Assembly: GCA_949710005.1 (NCBI GenBank)
Contig: OX453282.1
Location: forward strand, 7,659,465 to 7,723,464
Origin: Ricordea florida
Lineage: Eukaryota; Cnidaria; Anthozoa; Corallimorpharia; Ricordeidae
Reading direction: 5' to 3'
Length of the DNA stretch: 64,000 nucleotides
Shown: positions 19,775 through 30,683 of the stretch, in pieces
How positions within the stretch are numbered: position 1 is the stretch's first letter
Layout of the letters: every line of letters starts with the position of its first letter
Program-made: the position numbers and the translations under genes
Notes under the pieces: model-generated
The model's database searches: none
The model's input: only the letters and a program-made list of their open reading frames with translations
What the model was told of the DNA's origin: nothing

Positions 19775-21225
19775 ATAGGCTTTGGAAAAATAATGATTTG
19801 AAATCGGTTGTGGAATGCATTTCTCGAAAGGCCCAAAAGTTTTCTGGTAGATTTTGAGGTAACAATTCACACTGTAGTTTGAAAGTAAAGGTGTTTCTTC
19901 TACACACTAAAACGTAACCTGAGGACAAGAACTTTAACTGACCCTTAACTCGTTAAAACGCATTCAGTGAAAAGGTTCGTAGAAGGAGTAGTCTAGATTT
20001 TTAGGGTGGGCATTTTGGGCTCGAAATGTTTTGGGAACTTTCAAGAAAAGAAAATAAGCCGTACGTTTCTCTTAAGGCCCGAAACTGTATCTACCAAAGC
20101 TAAAGTGTTAGTTATTGCGCCTGAAACCTTCCCGAACGGTTTTCGGGAATTACGACAAACATGCGCGAAACCTTTCGGATTTTTTCGGGCGCTTCAGCTT
20201 GGTAACAAAGACGCGGTTTCTGACCATCAAACTTTGCCAGAAAACAAGACTTTTCTGCTTTAAAAATATGCCAAAAGAACAGGTTAATAGAATGAATGAT
20301 TCACATTTGCATGATTAAGTTTTTGGAGCATGTGAGAAACGCGCCGCAGAACTGTAATTGTATGACATTGCCAACGAAGAAATGGTAAACGTGCAGCGTG
20401 CAACCATCCAGTTATGGGCGCATGCGGAAGGTTGCTAAGAGATACGCGGACGTCAGCATGCAACCTATGGGCAAATGGATCGTACCAATCGTAGCGCGCG
20501 CTTTCCCAAAGCTATGTTATAATTGTCAATGTAAATCGCATGAACGTTGTATCAATAGAGCCATGATTATTCTGCAGTTAATGTACAAAGAAGAGAATAA
20601 AAGTCAATTAAGCCGAATACATGATGTGGACTCTTCCATTGCATGCAACAAGTGAAGTGTCCGAATGATGAAAAAAGGTCCTCCATAAAGTTCTCTATAT
20701 ACGCGTTATTGACCATCTTGAGTGAACAGGCTTGGTCAATAAAGATTCATTATATGGAAATTTTGTTTTGTGTTGTTTCGCAGGATAACGCGAGCAATCC
20801 CGCAGGGGCAAGATAGTCTCGCCTTGACCGCTCGGGTAGCCAATCAGAACTCAGGATTCGCCTCATATTCAGTGCCCCCTCTCGAAACCAGCCATATGAA
20901 GTTATATGAAGTATAAAGTATATTGACCACCAGTTATATGAAGTAATGAATATGGTGTGTGTTAATCCAAAGAAATCGACAAAAACATGTATTGTTCTGC
21001 ATCTAACAGGCAAACTTAGATAGAAGTAATGTTGCAGAATGCTTCTCCCTTAAGATTAATTGAATGGTCTTACTCACACCAGTGTCCTACAGTTCAGTGG
21101 TACAGCGTCTGAACAAGTCATCGTATGATCATTGGTTCGATCACACAACTATAAATGCTTTTTTGAACAAGCTTAGTTTATTAAGATGGCTGGATATGCA
21201 TTTAAACCCTGCTAGCACCGCCGAC
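19775..21225. other. No gene seen
   Basis: Frames up to about 87 codons exist (for example 20006-20263 plus, 20750-21013 minus), but none has a recognisable domain, splice structure or conserved motif. Part of 20880-20960 repeats ATATGAAGT(A/T)AT(A/G). Confidence 0.45.
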
Positions 21226-21690
21226 CGGTTAGCTCAGTTGGTAGAGCACCGGACTACCGTGCGGGAGGTTGCAGGTTCAAACCCCAGCCGGACCAACACT
21301 CAGGGTCTCAAAAATAACTGAGGAGAAAGTGCTGCCTTGGTAATGACATCTGTAAATGGTTAGACTTTCTAGTCTTCTCGGATAAGGAAGATAAACCGTA
21401 GGACCCGTCTCACAACACTTGTTCCTAATGATCTATGGGACGTTAAAGAACCCACACACTGTTTGAAAAGAGTAGGGGACGTAGTTCCCGGTGTGGTGGT
21501 CTATCTCTACGTCTGGTTGCATCTGACAATTCATGCATGGGTTGGTTGGGTGGATTGATCGATAGCGGCAGCCAGAGGCGCCTTTACATGCTGACGTCCG
21601 ATCTCACCTAATAGAAGTGCAAAGCGCTTTTGAACTTATTCATATGAAAAAGTGCGCTATGTAAATTCATTATCATTATCATTGTAAATC
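21226..21690 (+). mobile_element. tRNA-derived SINE
   Basis: The head (21228-21300) has both RNA polymerase III boxes: TTAGCTCAGTTGGTAGAGCA (A box) and GGTTCAAACCCC (B box), with an acceptor-like GACCGG/CCGGAC pairing. The anticodon stem (CCGGA against GCGGG) does not pair properly and the head runs on into about 380 bases of unique body, so this is a SINE and not a tRNA gene. The body ends AAGTGCGCTATGTAAATTCA followed by a TTATCA simple repeat, the usual SINE tail. Confidence 0.82.
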
Positions 21691-22779
21691 ATACGATAAT
21701 TTTTGGAGCCAACTCAAAAGTGTGACTCTTTCGGCTTAGGTAGCTTTCTAGAAATGAATTTGTCATTTATATCTACGTAGCTGGGGATTTATAATTTGAC
21801 TTGTATATTTTAGTTTTCTTTCTTTGAGGGCCGCGTGTATATTATCTGTAGATATTTAGTGTCACCCTCATTAAAAAACGTTTATAATATAATAAATATA
21901 ATAATTATCATTGTTATTAAGAGAACTTGGACAATATCCAGCCATATTGACCTCACGCTTTATCAGTGACCAATATCTTTGCACCCGCTTGTAAACATAA
22001 AAGGTATTTCAAAAAAGTAAGCAATGTGTTTGTGGTATGCGAAGCGCTCCCGATTTGATGAAACCAGGCGCGCACGGTGGTCTCGGGTAATATTTTAGCA
22101 AGCGCGCAAGGTGGTGTCGGGTACATATAATTCTTGCAACCACGAGCAGCATGCAAAACGTTGTTGCTAGAAATAAAGTAGAAATAAAATTACATGATTG
22201 AAATAGATTTATATTGCCTGGTTTATGCATAAATAGATTGTAGATTGTGACATTTTCTTGACATTTTCCCGTTCAGGCCTGAGTTGTTTTTTTTTTCAGG
22301 CTTTAATTTCACAGCTGCTTAAGTTGTGTGCATAACTGCGATGATCAATTAATGTCATTTCTTGCAATACACTGTTGCAAGTTTGGTTACAGTTGTTGTA
22401 ATGATTAAAGATGTTTTTTTTTTCAAAAATTATACATCAAATTTATCAACATACAATACTTTCCTGTTACACAGAATATATTAATACAATACTGTATGAT
22501 TGTAATAGATTTCATTGCCAAATTTACAGAGGAATATGTTGACTACTTGCATGGATGTTTACTTCAACAAAAATTTTGAAACATCAAAGTTTCAACTATC
22601 ATATGCACAGTATTTATATTCAACACATATCGTCATAAACAGGTATTCAAAAGCGAGGGCAACTCTAGTAAAAGCTATTTCTAGTATTAATGATATTACA
22701 GAAACGCTGAAAGGGAAAGAAACAGCTGAAATAATCAATAAGACTCGCATTATTTGAACAGTTTGCGATGATTTAGAGA
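21691..22779. other. AT-rich spacer before copy B, no gene
   Basis: Several poly-T and ATTAT-rich runs are present. Overlapping minus frames at 21953-22230 and a plus frame 22515-22757 (80 codons) show no recognisable domain. Confidence 0.45.
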
Positions 22780-23197
22780 CTCCTTGAAAAAGTCGCTCTG
22801 ATAAAACATCATCAGCTTCTTTGTCATCTTGTGATGCTATAACCTACGTTATCATCTTGTTTTGAATCTAACCAACCATGCTATTGGGTGGGATAATTCC
22901 TCCATTCTCACCACTAACCGCCGCCACCATCAAAGTTGTTGCTTTATAGAAGCTTGGCATATCAGTAGCAGACACGCTACATTTAACCGCGACTATGTTA
23001 CCCGCTACTTATTTACACCTTGTACAACACCATTCATCGCAGGTATAAAAAGGAGCTTAATCACATCTTGCTTAATCACCCCTAAAGGAGGACATTTCAT
23101 GACAAGTACATGAGGGGGTCGGCAAAAATTAGGTGGACACTTCATGACAACTACATGATATGGTCTAGACAGGAGTTTCCGAACGTCTGGTCGGTGA

Positions 23198-24644
23198 ATT
23201 GTAACTTTTTAACTTGCATTCATTATTTCGAACCAGTGCAGCACTGGTTCGAAATAATGAAGATTGTCAGCCCAGGCAGGATCTTTCTTGATTTGGAGGA
23301 TGAGGGTTTCTTTTGTTGTCCACACAACAAAAAAGCAAATCTCCCTTCCAGTTAAATATAACTGTCCTTGTACTTGATGCCAGTAAACATGTCCTTTATC
23401 GAGTTCATAGTGTCCTTGTGAATTCTTCTTGATATAAAATTTACCTGATGATACTGCTTCTTCTATGGTTAAATCTCTTTGGGTGAATGGGCACTTCACC
23501 TTCAGCAGTGCATACGTGCCTACCAAGCCATCAGGGGAGGCACCTAGCATTCCTGACAGCTCAAGCCAAATCCTAGATTCTTCAACACATAGCTTTGTTT
23601 TTTGTTCAAACACTTTCTTTGCCTGATTTTCGTTAATTATGCCCCAATTAATGGCTTGTACCCTTGGTAAATCGTACTGGCCAAGCACTCGCTTTAGAAG
23701 GGATGGAGTGACTCTCTTGCAGTTTAAGACATTTCCAAAATTGCTGGCTGTGAGTCTTCCTTTCCTTATCATTTGCCAGGAAGGATTATCTCGTTGTCTT
23801 ACGGTGGCTTTATTTACGGCTATACGCTGCTCTTCAGAGATACGAAGTTTCTCGGTAAGGTATCTCTTCTTATCCGCATGATTTAGAAGTTCCCGAGACA
23901 ACACAATCTCTTCTACAGTGATCGCAGGCAGGGCGTTGTTCTTTTCAGGCTCTGGAGAGAGAAGCCACAAAGTGCCGGTAAAGTTGCCGTACTTTTTCAG
24001 TTCTTGGTAGAACCAGGAACGATCCTCTTCGTTTACTTCTCTTTTAAGGCAATTATACTCCTTTGAGCAAGGATATAACTCTTCTACGGATTTCACTTGG
24101 TTTGGGGCCCTGGGCTTTTTCCATTTGCATTCTACATCTGTTCGGCTAAGATTATGGATTCCATAGATAATAAGTATAATAAGTATAATAAGATAATAAG
24201 CTACATTTATAGTTTCCACGGGGACATTCGCACTTAGCAGACTTTATTTCATTCCCATGAAGAGAAAACTGTATTGCAAAGTAAACATAGGGAACATTAA
24301 AGTTCTATACAAACGATTACGAGTGTTCCGAACTTGTGAGTTTACTTACCGTGACCTTGTAAGACCTGTCCTTCATACTGGAATGTACCAATCCTATAAT
24401 CATTCCATTGGAATACTGAAAAGACTCTATATGGTCGGATTTGTAATGATTTTCACCACGTTCGATTGATTTCGGCTCACCAGAAAAGAAAGAAGTAAGA
24501 GAAGTTATCGTTATGGCCGCCATGTTGGTTCGAATGCTCTTTGTTTAGAACCACTCAAATCGTGCCCATGGTAACGTGACGTCACACTTCGGTACTCTAT
24601 TGTAACTTTTTAACTTGCATTCATTATTTCGAACCAGTGCAGCA
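23198..24644. repeat. Island flanked by 47-bp direct repeats, with a palindrome at its left edge
   Basis: The 47-base sequence ATTGTAACTTTTTAACTTGC...GTGCAGCAC occurs at 23198-23244 and again at 24598-24644; copy A has it once (432-478). Between the repeats lies a SWIM/YqaJ gene on the minus strand. The left repeat overlaps a perfect 43-base palindrome (23220-23262) with arms TTCATTATTTCGAACCAGTG. Either the island inserted with a long duplication, or copy A lost it by recombination between the repeats. Confidence 0.85.
23209..24523 (-). pseudogene. SWIM zinc-finger / YqaJ-exonuclease protein, decayed
   Basis: Exon 1 (24523-24350, donor acg|gtaagt) encodes MAAITITSLTSFFSGEPK...HYKSDHIESFQYSNGMIIG, the N-terminal module typical of SWIM-YqaJ proteins. 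The second coding block has a SWIM-like CECPRGNYKC at about 24195-24225 in one frame. An ATA/ATT tandem run (about 24165-24200) shifts the frame, and the rest (to 23209) reads as a YqaJ domain: INWGIINENQAKKVF, LGASPDGLVG, LLKVKCPF, YWHQVQGQLYLTGR. The usual catalytic (E)xK reads KxK here (a single GAG to AAG change would do it), so nuclease activity is doubtful. The C-terminus runs into the palindrome (HYFEPVLHWFE). It resembles the second gene of ISL2EU elements, but no matching terminal repeats were found. Confidence 0.7.
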
Positions 24645-27148
24645 CCAAACTGTCTCATTGTCCACCTGACTGCAATGTGCACTTTTCGTTTTGTACTTCT
24701 ATAGGAACAAGACCCTTGAATCAAGGGTTATTCGTGCACATATATACAAAGCAGGCAGCCCAAGCTGGGTGATTAGGTGTTACGCAAACATCTGTTTTTA
24801 GGTGGCATTTATGGAATTATACTCTACTTGGTTCTCGATCACATGAAATGACACGAGAGATGTGCCGAACACTCTGATAACTGAAGTAGTATGAAATTTA
24901 GCATAAGGAAAAGATAATGCTACAGATAATTGTACAGCTTTTTCAAATATATCACAGTCATTTTCTCGGAGAATTTATTAGAGTCTTTGTTGATATTATG
25001 AACTGATATAAGATTACAAGTGCGCACACTAAGACAGTGGTAAATAAGCTCGCAATTAAAAACCTTTCAGTGCGTATCGTGGTAGTCATTTAAAAAAAAA
25101 ACGATGGCCGAAACTTGCTTGTGTAAATGCACTCATCTTGGCGCCTGTGTTGTTCAGCAGAATGCTTTCTATTACAATCTTCACAGTTGTTCTCAAGTAC
25201 GTCCCTGCTTACGAACTTTTGAGTTACATTTGAATTGCTTTATCTTTTGAGTTTATGACACGACCCAGTTCGAAAACGACGCTCGAAATGTTAGAGTATG
25301 AGTCCAACGCGAACGGCGAAGTCTGTATGCATTTTGAGAGTCTCACAAGGAAAGGAAGTCACGCATAGAAATCGAGAGCGAATAATCTAATTGGTTTAGT
25401 ATAAATCTACTATTCGTTCAAAACTTTGTCTTTTCTGGAAACGCCTCGACCAGTAAACTGTCTAAATCTTCTTCACGGACACTTCGAAAACGTTAAGAAG
25501 CGGCCGCCATTACGCTACTCACTATCTATCAAAGAATAGATAGTGGGTAGCGTAGCCAATCAGAGCGCGGCATTTGTGATAGAACGCTAGTAGATAAGCA
25601 ACATAAACCTTGGGTGCTTTCCATTCACCAAAAATTTTCTGTTTGAATTTTCGGTCTCGAAAGGAACGGACTTATTCTCGGTCGTCGTCACGTGGCCAAT
25701 TTTTCCCCGCCCAGGCTTCTTGACGCCGCCTATCGTATGCGTTCAAAATGGCGGGTGTCTTAAAAATGTACGTCTTATTACGAAATCCAAAAAATGCAAT
25801 TGTTCTTTGAATATCATTTAAACTTACCATCGCAAATAACGGTACCCGAGCATTGAAGCAATGCCTCAAGACTTATTGTAGCATATCCACACTCGGAACA
25901 CTGGTGGAGGGGGGCGTAAGGGTTTGCGGTGACGCGGTTTTGCGTTATTTTTGGTGCGGTTTTGCGGTAATTTTCATTTTAACTCGCGGTATTGCGGTTT
26001 CAAGACACTAAGCGGTTTGCGGTTATTACAACATTTAAGTCGCGGTTTTCGGTGAAAAAAAATGTCTGCGGTGGTAACACTCTTAAGAACGGTCGGCAGG
26101 CGGTCGGCATCTGTCTGTCTTGCAAGCGCGAGCCAAGTGTTTTGTTTTACAACGCATCAGGGCTCATTACATCAGCTTTAACTCTGTGGTTTGCAATAAC
26201 AGCCTTTTCGAGTTAATACTTAATGTGATTAACCGTTTTGGTCGTTTAGGCCAATCATGCTTCGATGATGCTATGATGGTATGTTTAATATTAACGTACA
26301 ATGTACGTGTTATCAGGATGTATCACAAGTCTTGCTGACGTAAGCTTTAATATTGTGGCCTCCCTGTACGTGCGGTTACGGTTTTCGGGAAAATCCGATG
26401 CGGTTTGCGGTTTTTTGGCGTATTTTTGTGCGGTTTTGCGGTTTTCGGAGCCCCCTTACGCCCCCCTCCTGGTGACTTGCAGTGGCCATTTTGTTTTCTT
26501 TCAAAGAATAAATCATGCACGCGAGGAGGCTGGAGAGCAGTCACAGTGTAAGCTTTTGAATGGAACATGAGAATTTTTGAAAATACCTAAATTTCCACTT
26601 TTCGGGAACACTGAAAAGGATGTCTTAAATTTTAAAAAATCTTTTCAGGAAAAGAACTGTTCCATTCGATTCCCACCTAAAATTTTCGAAAATTTCGTCG
26701 AATGGAAAGCGCCCCTAGACTCGTGCCCGCCTTACGAACCCCATAGGACGTCTGCGGGGAGGCTATATGCGTGCACGAGTACCAGTGAGATACTGCATAG
26801 CGTAGTGCGGATTGGTTGACTACTTTAGGGCCAGCGCCCATAACAATAATAAACCAAGGGAAATGTCTAGGATAGGGTGGGTATATGTGAACAAAAATTC
26901 TTTGACCTTTTTCTTCGTAAATATAATGAGAAATTAAAACTTTAATCACTAAGATACACTATAATGTTATCTTGGAGTTTATCATTTAAAGTATAAAAAA
27001 AATACTCAAATCGATAGGAGTTTTTCAAGCGGCCTTCACCATACCCCACCCCACTTCGATCTAAATGCTTTTCTGCTGTTTTGAAAGGACGCGGTTCTGC
27101 AGCCAACAGTTTCAAAGAAAGTAATTCCGTGTACAATATTATCTCAAA
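24645..27148. other. Non-coding block of copy B up to the vWA gene
   Basis: Collinear with copy A 479-2124 followed by 10914-11220, apart from the 562-bp insertion. No gene recognised. The sequence just before ATG 27149 (ACGCGGTTCTGCAGCCAACA) is shared with copy A and is probably the 5' UTR. Confidence 0.6.
25907..26468. mobile_element. 562-bp element with GAGGGGGGCGTAAGGG ends and GCGGTTTTGCGG repeats
   Basis: Terminal inverted repeat GAGGGGGGCGTAAGGG at 25907 and its near-complement CCCCCTTACGCCCCCCTC ending at 26468. It is flanked by the 6-bp duplication CTGGTG (25901-25906 and 26469-26474); copy A keeps the empty site CTGGTG at 1744-1749. Both subterminal regions contain many variants of GCGGTTTTGCGG/GCGGTTTGCGGT in the same sense-to-end arrangement. 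No protein is encoded. The superfamily is not known. Confidence 0.88.
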
Positions 27149-27846
27149 ATGCCGCCCAGAAAAGCGAAATCCAAATCAACTACCGCTGCTACAGCGGTAC
27201 GTGATTTAAGATTTAAAATCATGAAGGTTACCGAGCGAACCTCCATCCGCGATTTTGTGGAAAAGCACAAACTTAAGTTCGCTACCGGCAAGGGTTTCTA
27301 CCAGTTGACAAAACCAGAAACGATACAGTTTTACAAAGAAATTGTTGTAAGGAGGAAATCGGACGGCGTTATGGCTTCCGGAGGCGAGGTATGCTAAAGC
27401 GTTTTAAAAATTGTTAGCTTGAAACGTTTTCCTCGCGCTTGATTTAATACCAGTACGCTTATTTTAAGTGTCTCTCGCGGTGAAATGTTCCGTTTACATT
27501 CATAAATAAGTTTATGAAAAAATAAATCGTAATAATCATTTTTCACATACAGCTTTATATTGGTAGGGTTAATTGTAAGTACAACTTAAAGTATAACACC
27601 ATCCGTACGTCCAGAATAATTGCATTACTCTTCAGATCGAATATAATCCTATTTTCAACCAAGCAGGACAAATTTGGTCGTAAAGCAGTTGCATGTTTAA
27701 GTCAGCTACTTATAAAAAAGCTATTACAGGTGTGTTAAGCTCGAATGAAATACGGCAGAGATGTCAATCTAGTTATGACCTAGAATTTTGCGGGATGAGA
27801 ACGTCTTAAATTTATTATATTATTTTATTTAATTTTTATTATTTAA

Positions 27847-27898
<52 letters not shown>

Positions 27899-30645
27899 GG
27901 GTTGGGCAGTGCAGTTAGATTTGAACAAGGAATTTTGGAAGTGTTTAAATCAAGGGAAGATTTGTGGTAAAAATGTTCACTTATGGATGTAATTCTAAAA
28001 CAGCAGGAACCGTAGAGACTATTTTAAAGTGGTAGGGCTAGAAAATCTGGGTTATGCAAGCAAACGTTAATGTCAGTGTTTTGCCGCTTATCTTGCCCTA
28101 GAAAAAATTCAAGCAAAAAAGTGGTTGGGCTATAGCCCTACCATCCCTTCCCTCCCTCCCTTTCCACAGTCCCTGAATAGAACATACCTGCTACTTACTG
28201 AAGCCTGTTGATTTTTGTTTAGGGGATTCTTTTGGGTTTCAACATGTACTTTAAGTCTTGTAAACATGGTTTAAAAACTGTCTCCCTTAACCCTTTCACT
28301 CCCAAGAGTGAAAGGGTTAAGGGAGATTTTAGATTTTACTCTGTCTAACACCAGACAATTTTACTTGTCAAATGGAGACCCCTTGGGAGTGAAAGGGTTA
28401 ATATTTATGTGTTAACCAGAGAATAAAGACTTGATCATCGAGGCTTTATTTGCATTTAGATCATTTTCAATTCCAGAAAAAAGGCATATAAGGTTCCAAG
28501 GGAAACAAAATTGTTTAAAATAGATAGGGTAAATTGGAAAATCCTTGGATCAAAAAGAAGAAAAAATGGGGATGGTGGAGTGGTTCCAAGTTAAAACAGT
28601 TATATCTGTATGCTGTCGGAGTAGCTTGGGTAAGGAACTCTGAGTCATGAATGATATAAATATTCTTATCAGGTTCGTAGCTTGCTGGGTATATCAAAGG
28701 ATACCTCAAGGTATAGATTTGAGAAGAAAAAACTGGAGGATTTTGATGTGTTTATCCAGTCTACATCATACAACCGAATCTTGTTACCCAACACTGAGTT
28801 TCTGTATGATGCTGGAGAGGAGGGAAGCACAGCTGAAGTAACTGTAGCAGCTTCTGCCAAACCTGAACCAAGCACAAGTAAAGGTGGTGGCAAGGGCTTA
28901 AAGAGAAAGAAGGTGGAAAAAGTGACATGATAAATGCCTTTAGTACAGCTGGGTCAACTACCATAAACCTTGTGTTTCTCCCATAAAGTAACCCTTCCAT
29001 TTCCACAAGTCTAAGTGGTGCACTCCTTATTCAAATTTATGTCATAAGCTTCCTTATTATTAATATCGGCTAGTTTGAAGAAGTTTTTAAATATAATAAT
29101 AATTAAGTTGATAGTTTTCCCAATACTTATTATTAGTCTGTTTGGAACGTCCATGGTTAAATTTCAAATGTAACTTCCTATATGTTTAGGATGTCTGTGA
29201 TGACTACATTTAAACTCAAAACTGAGATCACATATTATTTGACCAAAATTCTGTGTTTTACTTTCAAAGTGACCAAAGCAAGTGCCCAGTGCCCAATGGT
29301 CAATTTAATAGTTATCTGACTACTTAAGACTCACACATTTGCATTGTAAAAAGTGCAGCACAGTTTTCGTGTTTCAAAGTACAGAACATATCACAGGGCA
29401 GAAAATAGACAAGATAAATCTTATGCAAGTATTCAAAACAGGCAAATTGCATGCTCACCCCATATTGGCAGTATTAGACTTAGAGATTTAGTTTCTAAGG
29501 GAACTGGTAGACAGTGGATTGAAGCACAAGAATTGATGAGTTGTTTTTCCTTATGAAAAACATTTTTAGGAACCAGCTGTAACTGCTAAGGAAACGGAGG
29601 AAGACAAACCTCCATCCCCAGCCAAAAAAGCAAAGTCAACTGCAGCTGCTGCAACACCAGGAGTTGAAGGTGCAGATGTAAAGGAAATAGTATTTTCATT
29701 TGATACTACAGGATCAATGTACCCCTGCCTGACTCAGGTAATGTTAACAATCATTCTACAAAACGTGTCAACAAAGATCTAAAAAGTACTGCAACATGTT
29801 GGAATCAGAATGGTTTAATCAGTGATCATAAGAAATGATTGGATCAAAGCACGCTGTTAAAAACACCAGAGCATTACTTGTTATCCTCAATGGAAAACCA
29901 ATGAAACAGTCAGACCACTTAAAGCACTTAGGAATTTATCTCGATCATTGTCTGACCTGGAGCAAACATATAGCCTATATACAATCTAGGGTTTACCCTA
30001 AACTAAAACTGCTGAACAGAATTTCATCTTTTCTTAGTCGCGATATTTTGCTCAGAATCTACAAGCAGACTGTGCTACCTTTATTAGACTATGGTTGTGT
30101 TGTATGGGGCGAATGCAGCAAAGAGAATGCCCAACGTTTAGAGCGCCTGCAAAATCAAGCAATGCAAATAATATTGCATGCTGACCGTAAGACATGTACT
30201 CAGGAGATGCGTGCTAAATTACAGCTATTATCACTTTACAGTAGACACCTTTTCATCAAGCTACAATATGTTTACAAGATAATTAACAACATTAACTGCC
30301 CTAAGCAGTTGACAGGTTACTTAACGAAACGATCACACAGACATTGTCGATCCTTTAGAGATCCAACATTATTAGATCTACCACAAGTTAAGACCAAATG
30401 TGGACAGACCTCGTTGAAGTTTTCGGCTGCGAGTGCCTGGAACAAACTGCCAAGAGAGATTCGCGAACTTACAACACTTGCACAATTTTTGTATATAATT
30501 TATACTTTTTAAATTTGTAATTTGTAAATTCTATTCCTGTAATTCTTCATTGATTTTTTTTTCATGCTTTTTATACTGGTCACCGATTAATACCAGTCAA
30601 TCTATATCTTGATCGACTGACCGGTCTTTTACCAGGATAAATAAA

Positions 30646-30683
<38 letters not shown>

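Noticed and set aside
21228-21300. tRNA gene
   Set aside because: A and B boxes are present, but the anticodon stem does not pair and the sequence continues into a SINE body with a simple-repeat tail.
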